Shown: positions 43,357-53,038, counted from the first letter of the stretch. The stretch: 64,000 nt of DNA from Carboxylicivirga agarovorans (GCF_050589845.1 NZ_JBNGPA010000024.1:1-64000); one strand, 5' to 3'. Numbers and translations are program-made. Notes: a model not told the origin generated them from the letters alone.

Positions 43357-45675
43357 ATGAATAAATTTTGTATAATACTATTAGTAGCGGCATTTACTTT
43401 CAGTTGCCAGCAACCTGAAAAGGAATCAGGTCACCATTTAAATATTATACCACAGCCCAATGAATTAAGACTCAACGAGGGATATTTTGAAATTAGCAGT
43501 TCTACACTATTGGTATATAAAGGGCTTGATAAATCTGTTCTAAACACCGTTTCATATTTTCAGTCATTTCTTAATAGTACAGCAGGTTTCAACCTTGAGT
43601 TAATTGATGATCAACCATCTGAAAACTATATTATTTTTAAAATAGATTCAGGCATAGTTGATAATACAGAGGGCTATTTTTTAGAAGTATCATCGAAAAA
43701 GATAGAAATTATTGCAGCCAGTGCAAGAGGGTTATTTTATGCTATACAATCAATCAGACAAATATTACCTGAAGGGCCAGGGCAAACCCGGTTAGCAGCG
43801 GATACCAAATGGATTATACCAGCCCTCTCAATTAAAGATTATCCACGTTATAGTTATCGTGGATTAAACCTGGATGTGTCACGACATTTTTACCCCGTTG
43901 AAGTTATCAAAAAGCAACTTGACCTATTGGCCTTGTATAAAATAAATGTATTTCACTGGCATTTAACTGATGATCAGGGCTGGAGAATAGAAATTAAGAA
44001 ATATCCGCAATTAACCTCTATTGGCTCGAGAAGAAGCAAAACTCTTATTGGTCATGCCGCAACAATACCGCAGAAATACGATAATGAACCTTATGAGGGT
44101 TATTATACCCAGGAACAAATAAAAGACATTGTTAACTATGCTAATGAACGTCATATAAGTATTATCCCCGAAATAGAAATGCCTGGCCATGCCTTAGCCG
44201 CACTTGCTTCTTATCCGGAGCTCGGTTGCACAGGTGGTCCTTATGAGGTCGCGACCCGATGGGGTAGCTTTGATGATGTCATTTGCGCTGGTAAAGAATC
44301 GAGTTATGTCATAATAAAGGACATTCTAAGTGAAGTTGCACAACTATTTCCGGGTGAATATATACACATTGGTGGTGATGAGAGTTCTACATTAAGATGG
44401 AGGAATTGTAATCATTGCCAAAAATGCATGACAGACAATATGCTGGCAACAGAAAACGAGCTTGCCAATTATTTTATAAGAAGAGTTCAGCAAATTGTAG
44501 AAGATCTTGGTAAAAAAATGGCTGGATGGGATGAAGTAATGACTGATAAGACTTTGAGCAATGCAACAATTATTGTCTGGCAAGATGATGCTGAGATAAA
44601 GCAGGCAATCCACAACAACAATAAAATAGTTAAATCACCAAATAACTTTCTGTATTTTGATCACTATCAAAGTGAACCACAAAACCACCCCTTGGCTATA
44701 GGTGGCTATACCCCTTTGAAGGATGTTTATTCTTACGAACCTGAAACAGGTGATCTGAGTCATGATGAAGAACGATCGATAATTGGCCTTCAGGCTAATT
44801 GCTGGTCCGAATACATGACTGACAGTGACCAACTTGAGTTTATGCTTTATCCACGCCTATGCGCATTCTCAGAGATCTGCTGGACAACTACTGAACAAAA
44901 AGACAGGTCGGTATTTATGCAAAAACTTGATCAGCATTTAGAGCGTCTTGGAACACTTGGTATTAGTTACTTCTACGAAGTGCCAAAACCGATCCTGAAC
45001 CATAAGGAACTCAATTTTGTAAACACCACTGCCCTTGATTTTACAAATATTTCAGATAAATATGAAACCAGGTATACGACTGATGGCTCAGAGCCAGATG
45101 AAGCATCGCATCTTTTTACGAATAAAACAGCAATCAAGCAGTCGGCTACTGTCAAAGCTATTACTATAAACAAGGCTACCGAAGAGCAAAGTAAAACAGC
45201 TATCTTCAATTTCAACAAATTAACTTTCCAAAAAGCTGAAAAATATAAAGGATCCACAAATAAAGGCCTGATATTCTCTTTGCACCATGGTCGATTTAAG
45301 AGCGTAAAGGAGATTCAGAATATCAGTGCAAGTCAAACAGGTGTTGTAACACATTCTTTCATTCCGGATTCCGTTGGTTTGGAAGGCTTTGGACTTATTT
45401 ACAGCGGTTACTTTAAAGCCATGAAAAAGGGGATCTATGAATTTGCCCTCAATTCTGATGATGGTAGTGCCTTGTACATTAATAATGAAATGGTAGTCAA
45501 TAATGACGGAATACATGGCAAGAAAATAGAAAGAGGGGCTATTGCTTTAAATAAGGGAGTTTATAAAATTAAAGTACTATATTTTCAAACGACAGGATAC
45601 CAACATTTTAACATTCACTTAACCACTCCTGATAAAAACAATAAACGTTTGACTCCAAAGGATTTCATCCATTAA
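43357..45675 (+). CDS. Beta-N-acetylhexosaminidase (GH20) lipoprotein with PA14 domain
   Basis: This enzyme removes terminal GlcNAc or GalNAc from glycans or chitin oligomers. The start at 43357 gives a lipoprotein signal (LVAAFTFSCQQ). The roughly 772-residue protein has the GH20b N-terminal domain (IIPQPNELRLNEGYFEI, ARGLFYAIQSIRQIL) and the catalytic barrel (YRGLNLDVSRHFYPVEVIKK, WHLTDDQGWRIEI, EIEMPGHALAAL) with the Asp-Glu pair in HIGGDES near residue 337. A chitobiase C-terminal-type module (TRYTTDGSEPDEAS, about 570-625) and a PA14 domain (about 650-765, YSGYFKAMKKGIYEFALNSDDGSALYIN) follow. It is a single gene outside either SusCD locus, so substrate supply is uncertain. Confidence 0.94.
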   Translation: MNKFCIILLVAAFTFSCQQPEKESGHHLNIIPQPNELRLNEGYFEISSSTLLVYKGLDKSVLNTVSYFQSFLNSTAGFNLELIDDQPSENYIIFKIDSGIVDNTEGYFLEVSSKKIEIIAASARGLFYAIQSIRQILPEGPGQTRLAADTKWIIPALSIKDYPRYSYRGLNLDVSRHFYPVEVIKKQLDLLALYKINVFHWHLTDDQGWRIEIKKYPQLTSIGSRRSKTLIGHAATIPQKYDNEPYEGYYTQEQIKDIVNYANERHISIIPEIEMPGHALAALASYPELGCTGGPYEVATRWGSFDDVICAGKESSYVIIKDILSEVAQLFPGEYIHIGGDESSTLRWRNCNHCQKCMTDNMLATENELANYFIRRVQQIVEDLGKKMAGWDEVMTDKTLSNATIIVWQDDAEIKQAIHNNNKIVKSPNNFLYFDHYQSEPQNHPLAIGGYTPLKDVYSYEPETGDLSHDEERSIIGLQANCWSEYMTDSDQLEFMLYPRLCAFSEICWTTTEQKDRSVFMQKLDQHLERLGTLGISYFYEVPKPILNHKELNFVNTTALDFTNISDKYETRYTTDGSEPDEASHLFTNKTAIKQSATVKAITINKATEEQSKTAIFNFNKLTFQKAEKYKGSTNKGLIFSLHHGRFKSVKEIQNISASQTGVVTHSFIPDSVGLEGFGLIYSGYFKAMKKGIYEFALNSDDGSALYINNEMVVNNDGIHGKKIERGAIALNKGVYKIKVLYFQTTGYQHFNIHLTTPDKNNKRLTPKDFIH

Positions 45676-45734
45676 ACCTAAGAGTGAAACTTAATTGCTG
45701 CTATTCCCATATTTAAGTTTAAACATATTCGTGT

Positions 45735-45742
45735 TATCTTTG
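45735..45742 (+). promoter_or_regulatory. Predicted -7 element for the M20 gene
   Basis: TATCTTTG matches TAnnTTTG and lies 64 bases before the ATG at 45806. The upstream -33 region is AT-rich without a good TTG. Confidence 0.45.
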
Positions 45743-45805
45743 TAACGAAGTTTTAAAATATTAACATTTTGTAGCAGATTTATCAGTTACTCAAAATCGT
45801 TTTGT

Positions 45806-46990
45806 ATGCAAAGCCGTATTAAAGAATTAACAAAGCAATACCTATCTCAGATTATTGATATTCGCAGACATATTCATCAACATCCTGAATTGTCATTTGA
45901 AGAACATCAGACTTCGGCATTTATTCAGGAAAAGTTAAGGAATATGGACATCCCGTTTAAGGCAGGTTTTGTTAAAACTGGTATAATTGGCTATCTAAAA
46001 GGTAAAAATCCTGGTAAAAGAACCATTGCCCTTAGAGCGGATATGGATGCATTACCGATTCAGGAATCCGGTAATTTAGAGTTTACATCCAGAAATGAAG
46101 GCGTTATGCATGCATGTGGACACGACGCTCACACAGCTGCATTATTGGGTGCTGCTATGGTTCTAAATGAGCTAAAAACTCAATGGGAAGGAACAATACT
46201 GCTATTATTTCAGCCTGCCGAAGAGGTATTTCCCGGAGGTGCCAAGCTTATGATGGACGAGGGCTGTTTTGAGAACAATGAACCTGAGCTAATTATCGGT
46301 CAACATGTACTGCCAAATATGAAAACCGGACATGTTGGCTTTAAAAGTGGCATGTACATGGCTTCTGGTGATGAAGTGTATATTACTGTAAAAGGGAAAG
46401 GTGGTCATGCCGCCATGCCACATGCCTTAACTGATACTGTACTGATAGCCTCGCATATTATTGTTGCTTTGCAGCAAATTGTGAGCCGGATTGTACCAGC
46501 ACAAATCCCAACCGTATTATCATTTGGTAAAGTCATTGCCAATGGAGCAACCAATATTATACCGGAAAAAGTTGAAATTGCAGGCACTTTGCGCACCATG
46601 AACGAGGAATGGCGTGCCATTATAAAAGATAAAATAAGAGCAATTGCAAAAGGAACTGCCCAATCAATGGGTGCTGATGTTGAAATTGATATTAAAGACG
46701 GTTATCCGGTTGTTCATAATAATGAGCTTGTAACTGAAAAAGCCATCAGTTTTTCTCGTGAATATATTGGTGAACAAGCAACGGAAATTATGAATACCCG
46801 AATGACTGCTGAAGATTTTGGCTACTATTCACAAAAGTACCCATGTACTTTTTATCGCTTCGGTGTTGAACAAAAAGAAGGTCAGACAGGCAGTTTACAC
46901 ACCCCTCAATTTAACTTAAATGAAGATTCTTTAGAAACTGCTGCAGGTTTATTGGCCTATATGGGATATAAATTTATGACAGCCGATTAA
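45806..46990 (+). CDS. M20-family amidohydrolase (N-acyl-amino-acid type)
   Basis: The 394-residue cytosolic protein belongs to the M20D metallopeptidases that hydrolyse N-acyl or N-acetyl amino acids or hippurate. Seen are RRHIHQHPELSFEEHQT, ALRADMDALPIQE, HACGHDAHTAALLG (metal ligands), LFQPAEEVFPGGAKLMMDEG, GQHVLP, the dimerisation-domain GKGGHAAMPH and MTAEDFGYYSQKYP near the end. All metal ligands seem present. It has no neighbours that would define the substrate. Confidence 0.93.
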   Translation: MQSRIKELTKQYLSQIIDIRRHIHQHPELSFEEHQTSAFIQEKLRNMDIPFKAGFVKTGIIGYLKGKNPGKRTIALRADMDALPIQESGNLEFTSRNEGVMHACGHDAHTAALLGAAMVLNELKTQWEGTILLLFQPAEEVFPGGAKLMMDEGCFENNEPELIIGQHVLPNMKTGHVGFKSGMYMASGDEVYITVKGKGGHAAMPHALTDTVLIASHIIVALQQIVSRIVPAQIPTVLSFGKVIANGATNIIPEKVEIAGTLRTMNEEWRAIIKDKIRAIAKGTAQSMGADVEIDIKDGYPVVHNNELVTEKAISFSREYIGEQATEIMNTRMTAEDFGYYSQKYPCTFYRFGVEQKEGQTGSLHTPQFNLNEDSLETAAGLLAYMGYKFMTAD

Positions 46991-47127
46991 TTAGAAACCT
47001 TCTAAACACCTGTAAAACCAGCTAATCTCCAACTGTTTAAATAATAAAAGACCTTAAAGCCTTATTTATATCGTTTAAAAATAAACTACTTTCGAAAGGA
47101 AATCTTTTTTTTAATTAAAAAAGCAGA

Positions 47128-47135
47128 TAATTTTG
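47128..47135 (+). promoter_or_regulatory. Predicted -7 element for the ferredoxin gene
   Basis: TAATTTTG matches TAnnTTTG and would give a leader of about 26 bases before the ATG at 47168. Confidence 0.45.
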
Positions 47136-47167
47136 CTCATGTAATAATAACCAATAAAGACAAAAAA

Positions 47168-47335
47168 ATGGCTTACGTAATTAATGAAGACTGCATCGCT
47201 TGCGGTACTTGTGTTGACGAATGTCCAGTAGAAGCTATCGCTGAAGGCGATATTTATACAATTGATGCTGAAGCTTGTACTGATTGTGGTACTTGCGCTG
47301 ATGTTTGCCCTACTGAGGCAATTCACCCGGCATAA
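47168..47335 (+). CDS. 2[4Fe-4S] ferredoxin, clostridial type
   Basis: A 55-residue protein, easily missed because of its size. It starts MAYVINEDCIACGTCVDECP and has a second cluster motif CTDCGTCADVCPTEAI, so two Cys-x2-Cys-x2-Cys-x3-Cys-Pro sets bind two [4Fe-4S] clusters. The protein ends HPA-stop and is directly followed by a strong terminator. It is an electron carrier for low-potential reactions such as pyruvate:ferredoxin oxidoreductase, which suits a facultative or strict anaerobe. Confidence 0.95.
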   Translation: MAYVINEDCIACGTCVDECPVEAIAEGDIYTIDAEACTDCGTCADVCPTEAIHPA

Positions 47336-47355
47336 GCTTTTACAAGCAAAAAATA

Positions 47356-47381
47356 AAAAAGCCCCTTAACGGGGCTTTTTT
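47356..47381. terminator. Bidirectional terminator between ferredoxin and Crp/Fnr gene
   Basis: AAAAAGCCCC pairs with GGGGCTTTTT around a five-base loop, with T- and A-runs on both sides. It lies between two convergent genes. Confidence 0.88.
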
Positions 47382-47400
47382 ATTATCCTTTATTTGGGTT

Positions 47401-48108
47401 TTATCCTAATCGAGAAATTCGCTGCAAAGTTTCCGGGTCAAGAATCTTTATCACCCGTCCATTCACTGCCAATACTTTCTCATTAACAAACGAGCTTAAA
47501 GTTCGGATAGCATTGGAGGTTGTCATATTAGAGAAATTCGCCAAATCTTCACGCGATAAATAGACGGCCAGCGTTTGCTCATCTTCTTCATAACCATATA
47601 TATCTCTTAACACACATAAACTCTCAGCCAAACGGCCTCTGATATGCTTTTGTGTAAGCGTAACGGTTCTGTATCGCGCAAAACCTAATTCACTGGCAAA
47701 TGACTTAATAAATGCCATGGATAAGGCCGGATTTGTTTTCATCAGGTTATAAATAACCTTTTTGGGAACGTGAAATATTGTGCAAGGTTCAATTACCTCA
47801 GAACTTGCAATATGCATCTCCTCGGCAAATAAGGCACGATAGCCTATAAAATCAGGAGCTGATGCCATACGTACAATCTGTTCACGGCGACTCACACCTT
47901 CCTTGAAAATCTTTACTTTACCTTTCCCAAGGCATAACAAACCTGTTGGTTTCTCGCCTTCCTGATATATGATATCATTCTTCTTATAATAGACAGTTGA
48001 ATGATTCTCTAACAGGTATTCCTTTTCCTCTTCTGTAAGTATGTTATACAGCTTTGGAATATCTTTTATCGTGGGTTCTACAGGGGTATTATTTTTCTTA
48101 ACAGGCAT
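47401..48108 (-). CDS. Crp/Fnr-family transcription regulator
   Basis: The 235-residue protein has an N-terminal cyclic-nucleotide-binding-type beta barrel (YYKKNDIIYQEGEKPTGLLCLGKGKVKIFKEG) and a C-terminal winged helix (LAVYLSREDLANFSNMTTSNAIRTLSSFVNEKVLAVNGRVIKIL). The FNR cluster cysteines are absent, so it is not an oxygen sensor of the Fnr kind. A palindrome in its own leader (48128-48143) suggests autoregulation. Its target genes cannot be told from the window. Confidence 0.9.
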   Translation of the reverse strand: MPVKKNNTPVEPTIKDIPKLYNILTEEEKEYLLENHSTVYYKKNDIIYQEGEKPTGLLCLGKGKVKIFKEGVSRREQIVRMASAPDFIGYRALFAEEMHIASSEVIEPCTIFHVPKKVIYNLMKTNPALSMAFIKSFASELGFARYRTVTLTQKHIRGRLAESLCVLRDIYGYEEDEQTLAVYLSREDLANFSNMTTSNAIRTLSSFVNEKVLAVNGRVIKILDPETLQRISRLG

Positions 48109-48127
48109 TACAGGGGTGTTATAAAAC

Positions 48128-48143
48128 TATGTTGTATAACATA
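48128..48143. promoter_or_regulatory. Crp/Fnr-type palindrome before the regulator gene
   Basis: TATGTT GTAT AACATA has perfect six-base arms around four bases and lies 20 bases before the ATG at 48108. The spacing is that of a Crp/Fnr operator, and its position near the expected promoter would fit repression by its own product. Confidence 0.5.
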
Positions 48144-48203
48144 CAAATTTAAAAAAAAAGCTGAATCAGCACTAAAAATCTATTAAAATCAACAGAAGAG
48201 TGC

Positions 48204-49853
48204 CTAGTATTTTGCTACCAATGGCATACGCCTTCCAATACCAAACGCTTTACCCGAGATCCTTAAAGTTGGGGCCGTTTGAAAACGCTTGTATTCATTC
48301 ATATTGACTAAGCGAACAGCCTTTTTAACGGTTTCCTCCTCAAAACCATCATTGATAATTTCGTCGGGCGATTGGTTCTTCTCAATATATCGGAATAATA
48401 CAGCATCAAGCACATCGTAATCAGGTAATGAATCAGAATCTTTCTGATCTGGTCTTAATTCGGCCGAAGGTGGCTTAACAATGGTATTTTCAGGTATTAT
48501 TTCTTCGTCTCGGTTTATGTATCGGGCCAATTTAAAGACATCAGTTTTATATACGTCACCCAATACTGATAAACCACCGTTCATGTCACCATATAAGGTT
48601 CCGTAGCCAACAGCAGCCTCACTTTTATTGGAGGTATTTAATAGAATGTGTCCAAACTTATTCGATAATGCCATAAGCAATGTACCACGAATACGTGCCT
48701 GAATATTCTCTTCTGTCACATCAGCTTCCTTACCTTCAAATATCGGACTCATAAGGTAATTGTAACTGTTAAAAATCTCTTTAATGGGAACAATATCATA
48801 TTGTATACCCAAATTTTCGGCCAAATCAACCGCATCTTTAATGGAGTGATCAGACGAATATTGAGAAGGCAACAACAATACCCTTACATTTTCTTTACCC
48901 AATGCCTCTGCTGCAATTGCAACTGTAACTGCGGAGTCAATTCCACCCGATAGTCCAAGTGTGGCTTTAGTAAAGCCCATTTTCTGAAAATAATCACGCA
49001 CGCCGGCAACCAGCGCATCATTGATCAACTGAATTGGTTTTGTTGGCCTTGGAGGCGCTACTGCATCAGAATCAACCATTTTCAGGTCAATAGTCAGGTG
49101 ATCTTCGTTAAAGGCACAGGCTTGCTGCGTAATATCTCCCCTGCTATTAACAACCATACTATTACCATCAAAGATAAGTTCGGTGTTGGCTCCCACCTGG
49201 TTCACATATATAAACGGAATTTTATACTGACGCGCCTTATTGCGAACAATATCACGGCGGATATCAACCTGGGTATAAGAAAATGGTGAAGCTGCAATAT
49301 TAATGGCGAAATCAGGCTTTTGCTGCATTAATTTGTCCATTGGAGACAAAGTGTACAGTTTGTCGCGTGCAAAAGCATTGGCAACCGGCTGATCATCCCA
49401 TATATCTTCACAAATTGTTAATGCGATCTTCTTACCCTTGATCTTTACTAATTCGAAAAGAATATTTGGTTGAAAATAGCGGTACTCATCAAATACATCA
49501 TAATTAGGAAGAAGTGTTTTTCGCACAATTTGCTTTATTCCTCCATCTTCAAGAACATAAGCTGTATTAAACAGGTTTTTACCCTGCGGTTCAGGATTAA
49601 TTTCAGGGCCACCAACAATTGCCGATATACCCACACAATGTTTAGCTATACGATCAATCGTGTCAATACAGCTTTGAATAAACTCTTTTCGCTCTAGAAA
49701 ATCATAAGGTGGATATCCACAAACTGACAATTCAGAAAAAACCACTAAATCAGCTGCTTCTTTTTTAGCAGCTTCAATACTGTTGATCATCTTATCAGCA
49801 TTGGCCTCAAAGTTGCCAATATGATAGTTTAATTGCGCTAATACAATTTTCAT
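48204..49853 (-). CDS. nadE: Glutamine-dependent NAD+ synthase
   Basis: NadE turns nicotinic acid adenine dinucleotide into NAD using glutamine nitrogen. The 549-residue sequence has an N-terminal nitrilase-fold glutaminase (PELSVCGYPPYD-like FSELSVCGYPPYDF, RKTLLPNYDVFDEYRYF, ALTICEDIWDD with the catalytic Cys) and a C-terminal synthetase domain with the ATP motif LGLSGGIDSAV near residue 300, NTSNKSEAAVGYGTLYGDMNGG and KPPSAELRPDQKDSDSLPDYDVLD. It is complete and close to gldB, as often in Bacteroidota. Confidence 0.97.
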   Translation of the reverse strand: MKIVLAQLNYHIGNFEANADKMINSIEAAKKEAADLVVFSELSVCGYPPYDFLERKEFIQSCIDTIDRIAKHCVGISAIVGGPEINPEPQGKNLFNTAYVLEDGGIKQIVRKTLLPNYDVFDEYRYFQPNILFELVKIKGKKIALTICEDIWDDQPVANAFARDKLYTLSPMDKLMQQKPDFAINIAASPFSYTQVDIRRDIVRNKARQYKIPFIYVNQVGANTELIFDGNSMVVNSRGDITQQACAFNEDHLTIDLKMVDSDAVAPPRPTKPIQLINDALVAGVRDYFQKMGFTKATLGLSGGIDSAVTVAIAAEALGKENVRVLLLPSQYSSDHSIKDAVDLAENLGIQYDIVPIKEIFNSYNYLMSPIFEGKEADVTEENIQARIRGTLLMALSNKFGHILLNTSNKSEAAVGYGTLYGDMNGGLSVLGDVYKTDVFKLARYINRDEEIIPENTIVKPPSAELRPDQKDSDSLPDYDVLDAVLFRYIEKNQSPDEIINDGFEEETVKKAVRLVNMNEYKRFQTAPTLRISGKAFGIGRRMPLVAKY

Positions 49854-49888
49854 TACTTCCTTCCTGTTGCTTTATTTATTATTAACTC

Positions 49889-50530
49889 TTAGAAGATGAT
49901 TCCAAATTGAAATGTAAATCGGTTTAATGTGGTTTTATCATCAATAGCATTATCTGTTACATCCAGAAAACCACCACTGTATATTAATCCCAGCATCATG
50001 TACGTATCTCCGCCAAGCGAATATTCCATTCCTCCACCTAATTGATAACCTAAATCAAAAAAGTTAACCTCATTTTTCAGGTTGTTACCTTCGCCATCAT
50101 TGGTTTTAATATTGTATTGAGTATACAAACCAAACTGCCCGTAATAGCGTGAGCGATGGAATTCATTGGTGATCAGTTTTAATGCAATTGGCACCTCTAT
50201 GTATTTTAAGCGGTAGGTAACATCTCCGGGGTATTCTAAATTGCCACCTATTTCAACCGGATTGTCAGCAGGGTAGCTTAACTTACCCCCTGTGGTATTA
50301 ATCGTTAAACCTGTTGAAAAAGCATAGTTCGTATCGAAAAAACGATCCATTACCACACCAAAATTATATCCAAATAAGTTGCCATTGCCATCAACTGAGC
50401 TGTTATCGGAGGATAACCAAGATATTTGTGGGCTTAAAACAAATGATAACCGTGTTCTTTTATTGTCCTGGGCACTTATATTTGTTGCTAAAATTAATCC
50501 CAGTAATACAAGAAGGGTCGAATGTCTCAT
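49889..50530 (-). CDS. Outer-membrane beta-barrel protein, PorT-like
   Basis: The 213-residue protein has a signal peptide (LLGLILATNISAQ) and alternating strands with aromatic ends, closing in LNRFTFQFGIIF. The stretch YRLKYIEVPIALKL is characteristic of the PorT-type barrel group. PorT itself belongs to the T9SS, and a T9SS substrate (the M6 protease) and GldB are encoded in the window. However, this group is large, so I only assign the fold. It precedes nadE on the same strand by 35 bases. Confidence 0.8.
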   Translation of the reverse strand: MRHSTLLVLLGLILATNISAQDNKRTRLSFVLSPQISWLSSDNSSVDGNGNLFGYNFGVVMDRFFDTNYAFSTGLTINTTGGKLSYPADNPVEIGGNLEYPGDVTYRLKYIEVPIALKLITNEFHRSRYYGQFGLYTQYNIKTNDGEGNNLKNEVNFFDLGYQLGGGMEYSLGGDTYMMLGLIYSGGFLDVTDNAIDDKTTLNRFTFQFGIIF

Positions 50531-50659
50531 TATAATTCTATTTAGGTTGAAATTTCAGTACAAACATAGTTAAAACATGGATTTCATCCACTTTTTTTTG
50601 TCTCTAACTGCATATTTTCGAAGCTTTCGTATTTTTACCTCATATTTGAATTTATAACC

Positions 50660-51661
50660 ATGAAACAAGTATTATTTATCCTAACGGTATTCGCTTTGAT
50701 TTTGGGTGCGTGTAACTCAAGTAAAGGACCCGACGTCAGCCATATCCATTTATCAGTTGAACCTCAGCTGTTTTTCATTGATCTTTTTGAAATGAACGAA
50801 GACGATCTTGATAATGAAATCATCAGGCTACACCAAAAATATGGCACTTACCTTGATGCCTACAGTCAGCAAATCATAAAGATCGGCAGCCCCTCAAGCC
50901 CTAACTATAATAATTACTTATCCAGCTTTTTAAACTATGAAGACAACAAAGATGTTTTTAAAGCCTGTAAGGAACAATATTCAGACACTAAGAATGTGGC
51001 TGAAGATTTAACAGAGGCTTTCAAACATTATAAATACTACTTTCCTGAAGCGGAAATTCCGCAAGTTTATTTACACACCTCCTATTTTCATCAAAACCTG
51101 GCAATGGATTCAGGTTGGGTGTCAATAAGTGTTGAGAATTATTTAGGCGCTGATTGTGAATTCTATGAGTGGCTGGCTAAACCTCTTTACTTAAGACAAA
51201 AAATGATTCCAGAAAAGTTAGTGCCTGATATTATGAAGGCCATGGCCATTGGTAATTTTTCTTTTGAAACAAAGAACGAAGACGTTATCAGTAAAATGAT
51301 ATCACAAGGAAAAGTACATTACTTCATTAAACAAATGATTCCGGATATTCAAGATACTTTATTGTTTGATTTTTCTGAAGTTCAATTCAAATGGTGTGAA
51401 AATTATGAAGCTGACATCTGGGCCAGTATGGTAGAGCAAAAACACCTTTACGAAACAAATCGTATGGTGATACAAAAATACGTTGGAGACAGTCCGTTTA
51501 CCTATTATTTTGGCAATGAATCGCCCGGAAAAGCAGCAGTATTTTTAGGCTATAAGATCATTGAAGCCTACATGAAGAATAACCCTGATACTTCCCTTGA
51601 GGATCTGTTAAATATCAAAGACGGGCATCTAATTTTACAGGAAGCCAGGTATCGTCCGTAA
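50660..51661 (+). CDS. gldB: GldB-type gliding motility lipoprotein
   Basis: The 333-residue protein has a lipoprotein signal (FALILGACNSS). Its body (VEPQLFFIDLFEMNEDDLDNEI, LHQKYGTYLDAYSQQIIKIG, LTEAFKHYKYYFPEAEIPQVYLHTSYFHQ, KPLYLRQKMIPEKLVPDIMKAMAIGNF) matches GldB, which is needed for gliding in Flavobacterium and is also kept in non-gliding relatives. The C-terminal NESPGKAAVFLGYKIIEAYMKNNPD is likewise typical. It is the first gene of a three-gene run with the nitrilase and the cyclo-ligase. Confidence 0.9.
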   Translation: MKQVLFILTVFALILGACNSSKGPDVSHIHLSVEPQLFFIDLFEMNEDDLDNEIIRLHQKYGTYLDAYSQQIIKIGSPSSPNYNNYLSSFLNYEDNKDVFKACKEQYSDTKNVAEDLTEAFKHYKYYFPEAEIPQVYLHTSYFHQNLAMDSGWVSISVENYLGADCEFYEWLAKPLYLRQKMIPEKLVPDIMKAMAIGNFSFETKNEDVISKMISQGKVHYFIKQMIPDIQDTLLFDFSEVQFKWCENYEADIWASMVEQKHLYETNRMVIQKYVGDSPFTYYFGNESPGKAAVFLGYKIIEAYMKNNPDTSLEDLLNIKDGHLILQEARYRP

Positions 51662-51672
51662 ATAGTTGAAGC

Positions 51673-52470
51673 ATGAAAATAAGCCTATTACAATACGCTC
51701 CTCAGCTCAATAACTTACAAGCCAACCTGGACGCTATCTCTGCTTTAATGGCTCCTTCAGACAGCGACCTTTATGTTCTTCCTGAATTGTCAAACTCAGG
51801 TTATAATTTTATTGACAGGCAAAACGCTTTTGATAATTCAGAGTCGATCGAAGACAGCATATATATTCAAAGACTGATGGCGTTGGCCAAAAACAAGAAT
51901 GCACATATTGTTAGCGGCTTTTGCGAACGTGATAATGATAAACTGTATAATTCATCAGTTTTGATCAATTCTGAAGGTGTGGCAGGCCTTTATCGTAAGT
52001 TGCATTTATTTCTTAACGAAAAAGATTATTTCGAACCTGGCAATAAAGGATTACCTGTATTTGATACTCCAATAGGTAAAATAGGCATGCTTATTTGCTT
52101 CGACTGGATGTTTCCTGAAGCCTGGCGTACACTGGCCTTAAAAGGAGCTCAAATAATAGCGCACCCTTCCAATTTAGTATTACCTTATTGCCAAGGCGTA
52201 ACCCCCTCCTATGCTTTGGTCAACAGATGCTATACAGCTACCGCCAATCGCATTGGTACTGAAGGAGATTTAACTTTCACAGGGCAATCTGTTCTGTCTG
52301 ATATTAACGGCAAGGTAGTTATTAAAGGCAGTAAGGATGAAAGTCAGTTATTATCTGCAGAAATTGATATAAGTTTGGCAGATTCTAAATATGTGACCGC
52401 ACGTAACCATGTATTCGAGGACAGAAGAAATGATGTTTACGGCGATTTAAATATCGGTACTAATGATTGA
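51673..52470 (+). CDS. Nitrilase-superfamily amidohydrolase
   Basis: The 265-residue cytosolic enzyme has the Glu-Lys-Cys triad in VLPELSNSGYNF, YRKLHLFLNEKDYFEPG and IGMLICFDWMFPEAWR. The overall form is close to carbon-nitrogen hydrolases annotated as omega-amidase or aliphatic amidase. Its substrate is unknown. Its end overlaps the start of the cyclo-ligase gene by eight bases, so the two are translated together. Confidence 0.88.
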   Translation: MKISLLQYAPQLNNLQANLDAISALMAPSDSDLYVLPELSNSGYNFIDRQNAFDNSESIEDSIYIQRLMALAKNKNAHIVSGFCERDNDKLYNSSVLINSEGVAGLYRKLHLFLNEKDYFEPGNKGLPVFDTPIGKIGMLICFDWMFPEAWRTLALKGAQIIAHPSNLVLPYCQGVTPSYALVNRCYTATANRIGTEGDLTFTGQSVLSDINGKVVIKGSKDESQLLSAEIDISLADSKYVTARNHVFEDRRNDVYGDLNIGTND

Positions 52471-53005
52471 GCAAAAGAAAGAACTCAGAAAGAATGTAAG
52501 GGAGTTAAAAAAGCTATTAAGCACTGCGGAAAGAAACAGACAGTCCAAAATAATTCATCGGAAACTGGAAGAAACAGCCCTTTTCAAAAGCGCCAGATCA
52601 ATTCTTTTGTATTGGTCATTACCTGATGAAGTGCCTACTGAAAGTCTGGTCAATAAGTGGTTTAAAGATAAGAAGATATACTTACCTGTTATTGATGGTG
52701 ATGATTTAAAAATCGTTCAATATACAGGAGAAAGTTCATTGGTCGCCGGTGATAAGTACGGCATTCCAGAGCCTGACGGACCTGTATTAGAAGATGAACA
52801 AAGCATTGAAATTGTTATTGTTCCCGGAGTTGCTTTTGATACCAATAATAATCGCTTGGGACGAGGTGCAGGCTATTATGACCGCATATTAAAGCGAATA
52901 CCATTCGCTAACAAAATTGCATTTGCCTTTGATTTTCAAATGGTAGATACAGTGCCTGTTGAAGAGCATGATATCAAAATGGATATAATAATAAACCCAC
53001 ATTGA
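52463..53005 (+). CDS. 5-formyltetrahydrofolate cyclo-ligase
   Basis: This enzyme converts 5-formyl-THF to 5,10-methenyl-THF with ATP. The 180-residue protein shows the family features: KKELRKNVRELKKLLS, ILLYWSLPDEVPT, the C-terminal VPGVAFDTNNNRLGRGAGYYDRIL (substrate and nucleotide loop) and IAFAFDFQMVDTVPVEEHDIKMD. The start overlaps the nitrilase stop by eight bases. Confidence 0.94.
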   Translation: MIEQKKELRKNVRELKKLLSTAERNRQSKIIHRKLEETALFKSARSILLYWSLPDEVPTESLVNKWFKDKKIYLPVIDGDDLKIVQYTGESSLVAGDKYGIPEPDGPVLEDEQSIEIVIVPGVAFDTNNNRLGRGAGYYDRILKRIPFANKIAFAFDFQMVDTVPVEEHDIKMDIIINPH

Positions 53006-53020
53006 TCACAATGCGGGTTT
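52993..53020. terminator. Terminator between the cyclo-ligase gene and rimO
   Basis: AAACCCACATTG pairs with CAATGCGGGTTT (one A-C mismatch) around ATCA, followed by a T-rich stretch on the plus strand. It overlaps the last codons of the cyclo-ligase gene and lies between convergent genes. Confidence 0.8.
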
Positions 53021-53038
53021 TGTATTTTTGAATGGTAT

